DNA of 55,123 bases from an uncultured Bacilli bacterium (GCA_934098565.1 CAKOON010000007.1:1-55123); one strand, 5' to 3'. Numbered from the stretch's first letter, positions 6,772 through 16,933 are shown. Notes: generated from the sequence alone by a model not told the origin. Made by a program: numbers and translations.

Positions 6772-9321
6772 TTAATCCTTAAACCAACTAACTAATAATG
6801 GCTTAATTAATTCATAAATAAATATTGCCATAAGATTTATTAAGAATACTACAAATATTAACCCAAATTCTATTGAAACAATATTTATTAATTTGCCAAC
6901 CGGTGTAACAAATACTACAAGTTCAATTAAAAAAATCAACAGTAATCCGTAATTCATTACTTTATTAGAAAATATCCCTTGTTTAACAACTGATTGTTTT
7001 AAATTTCTACAAGATATAGAATAAACTATCTCTTGCATTACCATCGAAAGAAGTGCTAAAGACATAGCCGTTTCTTGTCCATAATCTTTTAAACAAACAA
7101 AATATGTGATAACTACAAACATAGTTTCAATTATAGCCGATGAGGCAATACAAGCTTTAATAAAGGGAGTAAATAATGGTTTGTTTATTCCTCGGGGTTT
7201 TTTAGTCATTATGCCATCTTCACTCTTTTCAAAAGATAAACATATACTAGGAATAGAGTCCGTTACTAAATCAATAAATAAAATATAAATGGGTAACAAA
7301 ATTGTTTTTTTAGTAAGTAATCCTATAACAACAATAAATATTTCGGCAAAATTACTTGATAGGGAAAATACTATATTATTTCTGATATTATTATATATTC
7401 TTCTTCCCTCTTCAACAGCAACCACTATTGTTGAAAAAGAATCATCCATTAATACGATATCCGAAACTGACTTAGTAACATCAGTACCCGTAATACCCAT
7501 TCCCACCCCAACATGAGCATCTTTAATAGCTGGAGCATCATTTACGCCATCACCAGTCATTGCTACAATTTTGCCACTGTCTTTAAGAGCACCGACTATT
7601 CTTTCTTTATGAACTGGATTTACTCTTGCATAAACCGAATATCTTTTAACAATATCTTTTAGTTCTTCATCATTATATTTATCAAGTTCACTTCCCAGAA
7701 TTGCTTCCTTATCATTACTTATAATTCCCACACTTTTAGCAATCGCAATTGCCGTATCAATAGAGTCCCCCGTAATCATAATAGGTCTAATTCCTGCTCT
7801 TTTACATAAAAGAACACTTTCTTTAACACTTTCTCTTGGGGGATCTATCATTCCTAAAATACCAGCAAAAGATAAATTATTTTCTTCTTTTTCTAATTCT
7901 TTAATATTTTGAGGTATATAATCCAATCTTTTATAAGCAAATCCTAAGGTTCTTAAAGCTCTTTTTGAAAAATTTTTAACTTTATCTAAAACATCTTTTT
8001 TTTCCTCATCTGATAGATTTACTTTTTCTATTAAAGAGTCCATACTTCCCTTACATAAAATATATACTTCATTACCAATTCTGTTTAAAGTAGTAGATAT
8101 CTTTCTATCACTATCAAAAGGTATATCAAGTATTCTTTTACATTCTTTTCTTAATCTAAGAGAATCAATTTTTTTATTATATAAATATTCATATAGACAT
8201 GTTTCCGTGGGATCTCCTACATATTTTCTATCTATAATAAGGCCATCATTACAAAGAGCACATATATAATTAAGCATAACATCATCTATTACATATTCAT
8301 CCTTAACAGTCATTTTATTTTGAGTTATCGTCCCCGTCTTATCAGAGCAAATAACATCTATGGCTCCTAGAGTTTCTACCGCTTGCATTTGTTTTACTAC
8401 TGTTTTCTTTTTGGCTAAATTAGATATTCCCACTGATAAAGTTATAGTAATTACCGCTGGTAATCCTTCGGGAATAGCCGCTACTGCTAGGGATGAGCAT
8501 AACATTATAATCTCAAGAATAGTATATTTATTAATTAAAGCTAAAATAAGTATAAAGATTAGGATTATAAATATTATTAAAGTTATCTTTTTCGATAGTT
8601 CTTTTATCTTTAGTTGTAAAGGGGTTTCCGTTCTATCAATTTCATTTAATGAGAGGGCAATTTTACCAATCTCAGTATTTTTTCCCGTACTTACGACTAT
8701 CCCCTTACCTTTTCCATTAGTAATATTTGTCCCTAAAAAAAGCATGTTTTTTTGTTCTTGGATAATTAAATTTTTCTTTAAAACATCTGAACTTTTTTGA
8801 ACAGGAACGCTTTCTCCTGTTAAGGCTGATTCATCTACTTTTAAATTTTCACTCGAAAGTATTCTAATATCCGCCGGAACTGTTTCTCCTGATTCTAAAT
8901 AAATTATATCTCCAGGTACTAATTCTTTAGTATTTATTACGATGATTTTATCATCTCTTTTGACTTTACACGTACTAGTTTCATATTCTTTTAATTCTTT
9001 TAATATTAAAGTTGCTTTTTCTTCTTGAATAAATCCTACCAAAGCATTTATAATTACAACAATAAGAATAACAATAGTATCAGTATACTCATGAGAATAA
9101 AAATAGCCATAAAAATATAAAAGCACCGCTACTATCAATAATATAATAATCATTGTATCATTAAATTGCTTTAGAAATCTTAAAATCCACGGTTTCTTCT
9201 TCTTCTTTAAAATTATATTTTGTCCATATTCATCTAACCTTCTTAAAGATTCTCTACTATCTAATCCAATAATTTTACTATTTAAAATCTTAAATATTTC
9301 TTCTTCATTCTTAGAATACAT
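6772..9321 (-). CDS. P-type calcium-transporting ATPase (P2A)
   Basis: 849 residues with the full order of P-type ATPase elements: N-terminal cytoplasmic segment, M1-M2, actuator domain with DESALTGES, M3-M4 with IPEGLP (the M4 calcium site of SERCA/PMCA-like pumps), phosphorylation site CSDKTGT (Asp near 325), nucleotide domain, TGDGVNDAPA hinge, and six C-terminal helices. The length matches bacterial LMCA1/YloB-type pumps, which export calcium using ATP. AGGAG lies upstream of the ATG. In spore formers calcium handling also serves dipicolinate loading, but no direct link is visible here. Confidence 0.9.
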   Translation of the reverse strand: MYSKNEEEIFKILNSKIIGLDSRESLRRLDEYGQNIILKKKKKPWILRFLKQFNDTMIIILLIVAVLLYFYGYFYSHEYTDTIVILIVVIINALVGFIQEEKATLILKELKEYETSTCKVKRDDKIIVINTKELVPGDIIYLESGETVPADIRILSSENLKVDESALTGESVPVQKSSDVLKKNLIIQEQKNMLFLGTNITNGKGKGIVVSTGKNTEIGKIALSLNEIDRTETPLQLKIKELSKKITLIIFIILIFILILALINKYTILEIIMLCSSLAVAAIPEGLPAVITITLSVGISNLAKKKTVVKQMQAVETLGAIDVICSDKTGTITQNKMTVKDEYVIDDVMLNYICALCNDGLIIDRKYVGDPTETCLYEYLYNKKIDSLRLRKECKRILDIPFDSDRKISTTLNRIGNEVYILCKGSMDSLIEKVNLSDEEKKDVLDKVKNFSKRALRTLGFAYKRLDYIPQNIKELEKEENNLSFAGILGMIDPPRESVKESVLLCKRAGIRPIMITGDSIDTAIAIAKSVGIISNDKEAILGSELDKYNDEELKDIVKRYSVYARVNPVHKERIVGALKDSGKIVAMTGDGVNDAPAIKDAHVGVGMGITGTDVTKSVSDIVLMDDSFSTIVVAVEEGRRIYNNIRNNIVFSLSSNFAEIFIVVIGLLTKKTILLPIYILFIDLVTDSIPSICLSFEKSEDGIMTKKPRGINKPLFTPFIKACIASSAIIETMFVVITYFVCLKDYGQETAMSLALLSMVMQEIVYSISCRNLKQSVVKQGIFSNKVMNYGLLLIFLIELVVFVTPVGKLINIVSIEFGLIFVVFLINLMAIFIYELIKPLLVSWFKD

Positions 9322-9395
9322 TTTCCAACTCCTTTAGATAATTCTTTAACCCATTACTAATCTATAGTAAATTTGGCTGCGGCATTAAAAGTTTC

Positions 9396-9819
9396 TTATT
9401 TCCCTTCTTCATATTCATAGTCAATTCCTTTTATAATTCTGTAAGATTCTTTTGTAAGTTTGCCATACCCATTTTCCTGATCAAGTACAATTTTTTTACT
9501 TTCTTTTGCTGAAAGTTGAAAGGCAGGCATATCGAAATACACTTCAACATTTATTTTATGCCATTCTCCATCCTTTTAATCTCTATTTTATAAGGATTTC
9601 CATATTGGAAATTTTTATCACTATTATTAGTTAAAACTAGAGTAGCACCTTTATTCGTTAAGTTTTTTTCTTTAATTGTCATAGTAACATCATTTTGTAA
9701 TATATTAATATCTGGCTTATCTCCTATTTCAAAATTTCTCTTGGATTTATTTCTCACATCCTAAGACTCCTAAAGTCATAATTCCTAGGAATAAAATAGA
9801 CCATAATATCTTTTTTCAT
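9396..9819 (-). pseudogene. Broken lipoprotein gene with Ig-like C-terminal domain
   Basis: Three frames together give one protein. ATG 9819 opens MKKDI; a shift gives a hydrophobic signal segment ending in the lipobox-like LGVLGC; a second shift gives RNKSKRNFEIGDKPDINILQ through TLVLTNNSDKNFQYGNPYKI; a third, near 9565, restores WHKINVEVYFDMPAFQLSA to the stop at 9396. The last part (NNSDKNFQYG then an extended strand pattern) looks like the immunoglobulin-like domain found in many Firmicutes lipoproteins of unknown function. An intact 68-codon ORF (9551-9757) is only the middle fragment. At least three frameshifts make it a true pseudogene. Confidence 0.65.
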
Positions 9820-9846
9820 AATTTTATCCTTTTTTAATTAAAATTT

Positions 9847-10359
9847 CTATTCTAAATTTTCTAAAGTAGCTTTTAATCTTTCTAAATCAGTTATATCAGG
9901 ATGAGATAAAGCTTTCTCAAAATTTCTTATAAGTTTATCAATATCTACAGAAGAATTATTTTGTTTAGCCATATTCTCATATCTTTCTTTCACCGCTAAA
10001 GGCATTTTTCCTTGACACATAAAAGTTCCTATTAAAGTATTACTACTATCAATATTCTTCTTAACATTATTAATAATATTTCTAAAGTAGTCTTCACTTC
10101 CCCCATATCCAGCAGTTCCAAATAAAAATATTCTCTTATTCTTTAATTTCTTTAAGAATTCTATCGTCAAAGAATCAGCATTTCCCCTCTCAGTCCAAAA
10201 ACCGATATAAATTATATTACTTAATTTATCTTTAACATTATCTATCGTCCCATAATAAAAGCAACTATCTGATGGTAAGACCTTATGAATAGTAGCAGCT
10301 AATTTTTTCGTATTTCCCGTTCTACTACTATAAACTATTGAATAATTTTCTTTTGCCAT
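9847..10359 (-). CDS. Flavodoxin-like protein
   Basis: 170 residues starting at the ATG reading MAKENYSIVY; a TTG two codons upstream is less likely because the AGAAAG ribosome site fits the ATG. The N-terminal YSSRTGNTKKLA is the FMN phosphate-binding loop of flavodoxins, followed by GFWTERGNAD and LFGTAGYGG, which would contact the flavin ring. It resembles the short flavodoxin-like family that includes BilS; no partner reductase is adjacent, so the specific role is open. Expected role: low-potential one- or two-electron carrier in the cytoplasm. Confidence 0.8.
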   Translation of the reverse strand: MAKENYSIVYSSRTGNTKKLAATIHKVLPSDSCFYYGTIDNVKDKLSNIIYIGFWTERGNADSLTIEFLKKLKNKRIFLFGTAGYGGSEDYFRNIINNVKKNIDSSNTLIGTFMCQGKMPLAVKERYENMAKQNNSSVDIDKLIRNFEKALSHPDITDLERLKATLENLE

Positions 10360-10450
10360 AAACAATCTTCTTTCTTTTCAAGATAATTATAACATATATA
10401 ATGTTTACTAAATATATTATATATGGTATAAAAGAATTAGAGGAGATATT

Positions 10451-10774
10451 ATGGAAAAAATTTTATTTATTGTTGTACCCATTTTTATCATCTTAGTCTT
10501 TATCTTTATGGTCTTATCTATCTTTAGTCCTAAATTCAATGGGAAAATGCTAAGTAAACAGATAAAAGCCACTAAATATATGATGGATGATTCGAAAGAA
10601 GATATTAAAAGTATTTATGATGATATGGCAAATGCTACTAAAGATAGTACTACTACCCATTTTAAAGCCATTAAAAAAGGCCTTACGGAAGATGATACCA
10701 TGTATTGTAAATACTGTGGCACCGAAATTCCAAAAGACTCTAAATTCTGTAAAAATTGTGGTAAAGAATTGTAA
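10451..10774 (+). CDS. Single-helix membrane protein with C-terminal zinc ribbon
   Basis: 107 residues: an N-terminal transmembrane helix (about 4-24), a charged linker, and a C-terminal zinc ribbon CKYCGTEIPKDSKFCKNCGK with two CxxC pairs that should bind one zinc ion. GAGGAG lies eight bases before the ATG. It is divergent from the flavodoxin gene and followed by a terminator. The zinc-ribbon type is common in Firmicutes membrane proteins of unknown role. Confidence 0.75.
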   Translation: MEKILFIVVPIFIILVFIFMVLSIFSPKFNGKMLSKQIKATKYMMDDSKEDIKSIYDDMANATKDSTTTHFKAIKKGLTEDDTMYCKYCGTEIPKDSKFCKNCGKEL

Positions 10775-10799
10775 GATTACTCTTGAGTAGTCTTTTTTT
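10773..10799 (+). terminator. Intrinsic terminator of zinc-ribbon gene
   Basis: GATTACTC pairs with GAGTAGTC (one G-U) and is followed by seven T. It overlaps the last codons of the convergent rlmD. Confidence 0.7.
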
Positions 10800-11973
10800 C
10801 CAGGGCACATAAAGTCTCCACATGATAGGTAAATGGAAACATATCAAGACCAATTACTGTCTTTACGTCATAATCACCCTTCAATAAATTAATATCTCTT
10901 ATTAAAGTTACCGGATCACATGCTACATATATAATCTTAGAAGCTCCCACTCTCTTTAAAAGCTCTATTCCCTTCTTAGACATTCCACTTCTTGGCGGAT
11001 CAACTATCACTAAATCTATCTTGGCAGCAATTTTCTCAATAAGAAGATTAGCATCCCCACAAAGATAATAGCAGTTAGTAAGGCCATTTATCTTAGCATT
11101 ATAAGTAGCATTAATAGTAGCATTTTCATTGATTTCAATGCCATAAATTTTTTGGCTAAATGGGGCTAAAACTTGACCTAAAGTCCCGGTGCCGCAAAAT
11201 AAGTCTAAAACATTTTTTCCTTTCGGAGCCATTTCTAATAAAAGATTAAATAATTTCTCGGTTACTCCTAAATTTATTTGAAAGAAAGCATCATAAGAAA
11301 CTTTGAAATACATATTATTAATCTTTTCAATTAGGAAATCATCCCCTCTTAAAGCTTTACCATTCTTTAGAATGCCAGCGATTTTAAATTCAGTCAAATT
11401 AGGCATTTCTAAAATGTCATTAGTTATAAAATTAACTAAAAGTTCCATGTTAAAATTAGTCCTGATAACAACAGTACCATTATTAATCTTAAAAGATGGA
11501 ATTAATTTAATAAATTCATTAACTTTAAAGGGAATTAGCTTACATTCTTCTATTTTAATAACTTCATTAGTTTCTTCTTTATATAAGCCAACAAGTCCAT
11601 TTAAAACATGAAGAGTTATTTTATTACGATATTCTAAGGGTTTTGGAGAAGCAATTATGGGAATATTCAGTTCTAACTTACCAAATTTTTTAAATAAATT
11701 TTCTAATTTTTGTTTTTTAAAAGCTAAAGTATTAGAATACTCCATCCTTAAAAGACTACAACCACCACACTCATTACTATATGGACAGGGACTTACCTTT
11801 TCATTTGTTTCCAGTACTTTTTTAATTTTACCAATATTATATTTTTTTGTTTCTTTAGTGATTTCAATATCAAGTAAATCATTTGTTAGGGAATTAGGAA
11901 CAAAAGTTATTTTATCATCAGCATAACAGATACCTCGACCAAAATCATCCATTCTTACAATTCTAACTTGCAT
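10777..11973 (-). CDS. rlmD: 23S rRNA (uracil-5-)-methyltransferase RlmD/RlmCD family
   Basis: 398 residues of the RumA/TrmA-type class that methylates C5 of uridines in 23S rRNA using SAM. An N-terminal TRAM-like beta domain is followed by a cluster motif CPYSNECGGC (about 63-72) with a further Cys expected upstream or downstream for 4Fe-4S binding. The SAM-binding fold has DLFCGTGTLGQVLA, the substrate loop VDPPRSGM, and the nucleophile region IIYVACDP with the catalytic Cys. Length is slightly below that of many homologues. Symbols rlmD and rlmCD are used in different Gram-positives; the exact target uridines cannot be told. Confidence 0.85.
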   Translation of the reverse strand: MQVRIVRMDDFGRGICYADDKITFVPNSLTNDLLDIEITKETKKYNIGKIKKVLETNEKVSPCPYSNECGGCSLLRMEYSNTLAFKKQKLENLFKKFGKLELNIPIIASPKPLEYRNKITLHVLNGLVGLYKEETNEVIKIEECKLIPFKVNEFIKLIPSFKINNGTVVIRTNFNMELLVNFITNDILEMPNLTEFKIAGILKNGKALRGDDFLIEKINNMYFKVSYDAFFQINLGVTEKLFNLLLEMAPKGKNVLDLFCGTGTLGQVLAPFSQKIYGIEINENATINATYNAKINGLTNCYYLCGDANLLIEKIAAKIDLVIVDPPRSGMSKKGIELLKRVGASKIIYVACDPVTLIRDINLLKGDYDVKTVIGLDMFPFTYHVETLCALEKKTTQE

Positions 11974-11981
11974 AAAACCCT

Positions 11982-14252
11982 CTACTTTCTTCTTTCTAAT
12001 TTTAACACTTTTTCTTGATAGGTTTTAAGAAAATCATCCGAAAAAATAGTGTTTTCCATCTTAACGCCAACAAAATCATAACTTAATATAGTTACGTCGG
12101 ATAAATCACAACCACTTATATCTTTATTGTAGACTTTTTGGGGATTAATGGATGCATTTGTTCCCCTAAAGTTCACGTTATCGATGGCAAAGCCAGCAAA
12201 ATCATAGAGAAACAAATCATAATCAGTTAAATCTGGCAAATATTTAGGGGCAATCCTTTTAAAATTAGGATATTCAACATAAAAATCATCGGGTACTGAT
12301 AAAGAGTGAACAATATGTAACTTCTTTTGCTTTTCTTCTATTATTTGGGCTTGTCTTTCTAATTCTTCTTTTTCGACTTGAAGACGTTTATACTCTTGTT
12401 TTCTTTTTTCAAGTTCGGCTCTTTGTTCTTGCCACTTGCGTCTTTTTTCTTCTAACGTCTCATCTTTTGAAATCAATTCAGTTTTTCCTCTACTTCTTAT
12501 ATACTCTTCTTTACTTTTTAATTTGACGTCAGATTTTAGCTTACGATTGGTAAGACTAAAGTTTCCTAAATTGAGCAGTTCATCGGTTGGATAATATGTT
12601 ATGCCATCAATAACAAAATAATCATCATAAAAAGCTGTTAAGTCCTTAGAATAACCTAAATAAATCATATTTTGAGTTCTTTTATCCAAGGCATAATAGC
12701 CTTCCTTACTAAAAAAACTTTTTTCACCATAACAAATCACATAGTTTTCATATTGTCTCACGGGCCTGTATTTTAATTTATGTGGCGTTCCATTCTTAAA
12801 GTCATAGTACAAGTAGTAATGATTGCCGAGAAAATCATATTTCCTTTCATAAAGTTGATGATATATTTGCTCTATAGTTGAACAAGTTTCCAATTTATCA
12901 AATCTACCTTTGTACCTGCTATAAACTCTATCTATGATTTCTTGCTCTTGTCTTGATAAAAATTCACCATCTAAATTTATACGAACACCATAGTAATTAT
13001 CGACATCAAGCTTTGTCGTAACACTAGCAACACCAGTTCGAAAATCGCTAGCATCTTTAAATTGAGGTTCTATAACGACATTACCAAACTCGTCAAGGTA
13101 GCCAAACAAATTCCTTTCATTTTCTACCAATAAAAGACCATCAGAAAAGGTTTTACTGGTGTAATATATTTTACCATCAATTCGAAAGGAAGCTAAATGA
13201 CCATAGGTAAAACTATCAGAAGTTGCCTTAAAGTCAGTCATTCTCCCAGATTGATAAAGATTTAAGAAATGCCTATCAACTCGTAAATAACCAGTAACAT
13301 TTACAAATTTACTAATTTTATTACCATCTTTATCAAGATAAATAATACCACCATTACCATTACAATTTATAAATTTTGGTATCATTATAACTTCATCGTT
13401 AAACTTGGCTCCCTCTTCTCTACTAATAACCCAATTATTAATATTTCGATCGGAGATTATTTTGCCATTACGAGTTACAGCCGTATACTTTTTTTGACAA
13501 CCAGCGACTAAAAAAACTTCTAAAAAACTAACATTATATCTAATTTTAATCCTAGAACTTTGAGGCAAGTCATATTTTTCAAAACGTTTTAGAAGCTGTT
13601 CTGGAAAATTAAAATCTTGAAAAAGAGCCTTTATTTCTTGGGTAACACAGTTAGCTTTAATCTCTTTAATAGGGCTTTCTTCTTTTTCTACATAGCCTTC
13701 GGCTTTTTTAATAATTTCTTGATAAAGAGCGACCGGATTTTTCTTAAGAAAAAGACTAATTAAACCATTTTCCGCAATCAACTTATATTCGGTCTTTGCC
13801 GATTTTTTTTCACTAAAAACGACTTCTCCTAAAGGATTAATAAGGGAATATTCATACGACATATTTATTCCAGTATATTCAATTTCTATTAAATGGTAAC
13901 CGTTATTTTTAGCGATAAGGGTACTATCACTGGGACACCCATTCGGACACTGAAAAATTTTTTTACCAGTTGCCAAATTAATTATATTGACATGCCAACC
14001 ATAGGAATAACTAAGAAGGCCACAACTAACGCCATAAACTTTAGAAACAATATCATTAGATATAGACTCGCCTTTAATATTCATAAGCATTTCGGAGCTA
14101 AGAACATAATCTAAATCAGCTTTATTTACTTCGTTAGATACCATATAATCAGGCACTACGGTGCCACTTGTCAAATTCAGATAATAATATTCAGCTATTG
14201 GCTCAAAACAACTTTCTAAATATTTTTTATACGCAATATCATCATTTACCAT
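11982..14252 (-). CDS. Large WG-repeat-like protein with coiled coil and pentapeptide-like end
   Basis: I start it at ATG 14252 (MVNDDIAYKKY), because the GGGTGG ribosome site fits this codon and the upstream TTG extension is unlikely; this gives 756 residues. The middle contains beta-repeat units typical of WG repeats, clearest in FGYLDEFGNVVIEPQFKD and GGIIYLDKDGNKISKF. Around residues 610-670 a highly charged heptad stretch (KRRKWQEQRAELEKRKQEYK) forms a coiled coil. The C-terminus has NVNFRGTN, ISGCDLSDV and VKMENTIFS, reminiscent of pentapeptide repeats. No signal peptide is seen, so it is probably cytoplasmic. It ends eight bases before rlmD, but a functional link is doubtful. Function unknown; WG proteins are usually binding scaffolds. 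Confidence 0.7.
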   Translation of the reverse strand: MVNDDIAYKKYLESCFEPIAEYYYLNLTSGTVVPDYMVSNEVNKADLDYVLSSEMLMNIKGESISNDIVSKVYGVSCGLLSYSYGWHVNIINLATGKKIFQCPNGCPSDSTLIAKNNGYHLIEIEYTGINMSYEYSLINPLGEVVFSEKKSAKTEYKLIAENGLISLFLKKNPVALYQEIIKKAEGYVEKEESPIKEIKANCVTQEIKALFQDFNFPEQLLKRFEKYDLPQSSRIKIRYNVSFLEVFLVAGCQKKYTAVTRNGKIISDRNINNWVISREEGAKFNDEVIMIPKFINCNGNGGIIYLDKDGNKISKFVNVTGYLRVDRHFLNLYQSGRMTDFKATSDSFTYGHLASFRIDGKIYYTSKTFSDGLLLVENERNLFGYLDEFGNVVIEPQFKDASDFRTGVASVTTKLDVDNYYGVRINLDGEFLSRQEQEIIDRVYSRYKGRFDKLETCSTIEQIYHQLYERKYDFLGNHYYLYYDFKNGTPHKLKYRPVRQYENYVICYGEKSFFSKEGYYALDKRTQNMIYLGYSKDLTAFYDDYFVIDGITYYPTDELLNLGNFSLTNRKLKSDVKLKSKEEYIRSRGKTELISKDETLEEKRRKWQEQRAELEKRKQEYKRLQVEKEELERQAQIIEEKQKKLHIVHSLSVPDDFYVEYPNFKRIAPKYLPDLTDYDLFLYDFAGFAIDNVNFRGTNASINPQKVYNKDISGCDLSDVTILSYDFVGVKMENTIFSDDFLKTYQEKVLKLERRK

Positions 14253-14502
14253 AACCAAACCACCCACTAGAATAGCCAAACTTTTAATTTTTTGGGACCT
14301 TGTACTCGGATAATACCACGTTTTTCCCTTCGTGTCTACACTAAATCAAAGATTTTTCATTTTCATTTTTAGTAAATATCTAAGACTTAAAACCGCAATT
14401 TTTTTTGCGTGTTCTTCTTTTTTACTTTTGACTTTCCTTTTATCTTAGCTATTTTTTTACATAAAAAACATCATCCTGCATCATAATAAGAATGGTGGTA
14501 GA
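14253..14502. other. Intergenic region upstream of the ger operon
   Basis: 250 bases between divergent genes. On the plus strand CATCATA at about 14481 matches the sigma-G -10 consensus CATnMTA, but no good -35 lies 17-18 bases upstream and the implied leader would be only about ten bases, so I regard it as weak. The rest is AT-rich without visible ORF or strong hairpin. Confidence 0.3.
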
Positions 14503-15894
14503 ATGAAAAATCTAACTTTAGAAATTAAAAAAATGTTTGCTAATAGTACTGACTTAATAGTTAAAAAAATCAAAGATATTGATATTGTCTTTCTCCAAAG
14601 TCTTTGTTCTAGTGATAAAATTAATGAATATGTCTTAAAAGTCTTGAGTCTTTCAAAAACTAATAGCGATTTAAATAACACTTTGGTTGGTCCTAATACT
14701 AAATTGGTAAATTCTTTAGAAGAGATAGTTAATCTTTTGTTAAACGGATTCACCATTGTGATTAAGGATAAATGCTACGCCGTGGAAACGAAAGGGAATT
14801 TGACGAGAAGTATTACGGAACCAACTACAGAGCCAGATTTACATGGGCCGAAGGATTCTTTTAACGAGTCAATTGAAACTAACCTCGGTTTAATTAAAAG
14901 ACGAATTAAGTCCCCAGATCTTATTAATGTTGATATGAATATTGGGGCGTATTCAAAGACAAAAGTTAGTATTTTATATATCAATTCTATTGCGGAAGAA
15001 GTTCTGATTAAAAAAGTTAAACAAAGATTAGAGTCCATTAATATTGATGGAATTTTAGATGCGGGTAATATTAAGCAACTGATTGGTTCAGAAGAGTCCG
15101 AGATATTTCCAACAACACAGTTAACGGAACGGCCAGATAAAGCAGCCCTAGACCTTTTAGAAGGAAAGATAATTATTCTGGTTGATGGTTCTCCCCTTTG
15201 TATTTCTTTACCTAGTTTTTTAGTAGACTTCATTAATCCTAGTGTTGATACTTATAGTAAGAATATTAATATTAATTTTGTTAAGTCCTTACGCTTTCTC
15301 TGTCTTATTATTACACTTTTTCTTCCCGCTTTTTATATCGCTTTAATTAGTTATAATCAAAGCTCAATTCCCCTTGATTTACTAATTAACTTTGCTATGC
15401 AACGAAGTAGTGTGCCTATTCCTTCAGTTATTGAATGTCTTGTTATCTTAGTATTGTGTGCTATTTTAAGAGAAAGTGATATTCGCTTTCCTTCGAACTA
15501 TGGTTCTTCTATTTCAATTGTTGGGGCCTTAGTGATGGGAGATGCAGCGGTTTCAGCGGGAATTGTTAGTCCAATTATGATTATAGTAGTAGCGGTAACT
15601 TATATAACAAGTATGGTTTTTACAGATATGGAATTTATTAATTCCTTTCGTCATATTCGATTTTTAACGCTTTTCTTAGTAACTATCTTGGGACTTTTTG
15701 GCCTTTATATGGGAGTTTTTGCAACCCTTATTCATCTATGTAGCCTAGAGTCTTTAGGTAAACCTTATACTTATCCTCTTGCTCCTTTTGACGCCGTCTA
15801 TTTTAAAAAGTCGGTCTTACGAACAACGAAAAGAAAAGACAAATTTCGTTCGAAGTTACTAACTAAAAGTAATTTAAGAAAAGAAGGTGATTAA
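14503..15894 (+). CDS. Spore germination protein GerA family, A subunit
   Basis: 463 residues. The N-terminal soluble half (about 1-255) has family landmarks such as GPKDSFNESIETNLGLIKRR, which in GerAA proteins lies in the germinant receptor ectodomain, and LDAGNIKQLI. The C-terminal half carries several hydrophobic helices with LPAFYIALISYNQ and GALVMGDAAVSAGIVSP, characteristic of GerA/SpoVAF proteins. Together with B and C subunits it forms a nutrient-gated ion channel in the spore inner membrane. A GGTGG site precedes the ATG. The operon order is A, C, B, as in gerK of Bacillus subtilis. Confidence 0.92.
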   Translation: MKNLTLEIKKMFANSTDLIVKKIKDIDIVFLQSLCSSDKINEYVLKVLSLSKTNSDLNNTLVGPNTKLVNSLEEIVNLLLNGFTIVIKDKCYAVETKGNLTRSITEPTTEPDLHGPKDSFNESIETNLGLIKRRIKSPDLINVDMNIGAYSKTKVSILYINSIAEEVLIKKVKQRLESINIDGILDAGNIKQLIGSEESEIFPTTQLTERPDKAALDLLEGKIIILVDGSPLCISLPSFLVDFINPSVDTYSKNININFVKSLRFLCLIITLFLPAFYIALISYNQSSIPLDLLINFAMQRSSVPIPSVIECLVILVLCAILRESDIRFPSNYGSSISIVGALVMGDAAVSAGIVSPIMIIVVAVTYITSMVFTDMEFINSFRHIRFLTLFLVTILGLFGLYMGVFATLIHLCSLESLGKPYTYPLAPFDAVYFKKSVLRTTKRKDKFRSKLLTKSNLRKEGD

Positions 15895-16933
15895 AATTAA
15901 AAAGATACTTAAAATTGGTTTGCTTTTTAGTCTTTTTATTCTTACCAGCGGTTGTTTTGATTATAGTGAACTTAATAATATGGATATAATCGTCGGAATG
16001 GGAATTAACAAAATAGATGATAAATATGAAGTTACTTATGAAGTCATTAATACCAGTATTGACAAGAATAATACGGAGGCAAAAAAAAGTTTTACTGTAA
16101 CAAATGCAGATACTTCTTTAACCAAAGCAATTAATAATACCACATCTAAATTAAATAAAAAGGCTTATTTTGAGCATATGAAAGTTGTTTTAATTGAGCC
16201 CACTATTAATATTTTAGAACTTAGTGATTATTTTTCTAGAAGTAATGATATTTCTTCAAATTTTTTCTTAGTCTTAACAGATAATCCTAAAGAAGTCTTA
16301 GAATATACAACGGAAGATAAAAAAATAAACTCTGAAGAAGTTTATAGCATTTTAACTAATATTAATTATACATCTTTAAATGCTCACTTTGATTTTCAAA
16401 TAAATGATATTCTTAATAAGAAAAGGGATATTACCATACCTTATGTATCTTTAGAAGAGAAACTTATCTTTAAGTCTTATGGATTATACAGAAAAGAAAA
16501 ATTTATTACTTATTTGAGTAAAGATAAGCTTTCAATGTATAATTTTTATCTTAAAAGTCAAGATATTTATTTAGAAGAAGAAGGTACTTCGATTAGAATT
16601 TATAAATCGAAGGCTAATATAAAAGTTAAGGAGAAAGCCATTATTACTTTAGAACTAAAAGCTAATATTGAGAAGTTAGGTAAAGATATTAGTTTACGAA
16701 CAGATGATAATTTTAAAGAATTAGAAAAAATTTTTACGGATAAATTAACAAAAGATATGCAAGATTTTATAACATACTTGCAAGAGATAGATTGTGATAT
16801 ATTGGGTTTTAATAATTTAAATTTTATTAAAAAGAAGATTTATCTTGATGATTATTTTTCAAAGACTCAAGTAGACATCAATATAAATTTAAAGATTAAT
16901 CGACCAGGACTCACAGTTAGAAAGGTATCATAA
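15887..16933 (+). CDS. Germinant receptor lipoprotein, Ger(x)C family
   Basis: 348 residues starting with GTG at 15887, overlapping the A-subunit gene by eight bases; GAAG just upstream serves as ribosome site. A signal peptide ends in the lipobox LTSGC (about 19-23), so the protein is lipid-anchored. It continues with the family's N-terminal GCFDYSELNNMDIIVGMGI (the equivalent of the WDxxEI block of GerC) and a three-domain alpha/beta body. GerC subunits sit on the outer face of the spore inner membrane and are needed for assembly with A and B subunits. Confidence 0.9.
   Translation: MIKIKKILKIGLLFSLFILTSGCFDYSELNNMDIIVGMGINKIDDKYEVTYEVINTSIDKNNTEAKKSFTVTNADTSLTKAINNTTSKLNKKAYFEHMKVVLIEPTINILELSDYFSRSNDISSNFFLVLTDNPKEVLEYTTEDKKINSEEVYSILTNINYTSLNAHFDFQINDILNKKRDITIPYVSLEEKLIFKSYGLYRKEKFITYLSKDKLSMYNFYLKSQDIYLEEEGTSIRIYKSKANIKVKEKAIITLELKANIEKLGKDISLRTDDNFKELEKIFTDKLTKDMQDFITYLQEIDCDILGFNNLNFIKKKIYLDDYFSKTQVDININLKINRPGLTVRKVS

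Noticed and set aside
8360..8800. Plus-strand ORF of 146 codons inside the calcium ATPase gene
   Set aside because: Complement of conserved ATPase domains.
14775..15233. Minus-strand ORF of 152 codons inside the gerA-type gene
   Set aside because: Shadow of a clear GerA coding frame; no ribosome site.
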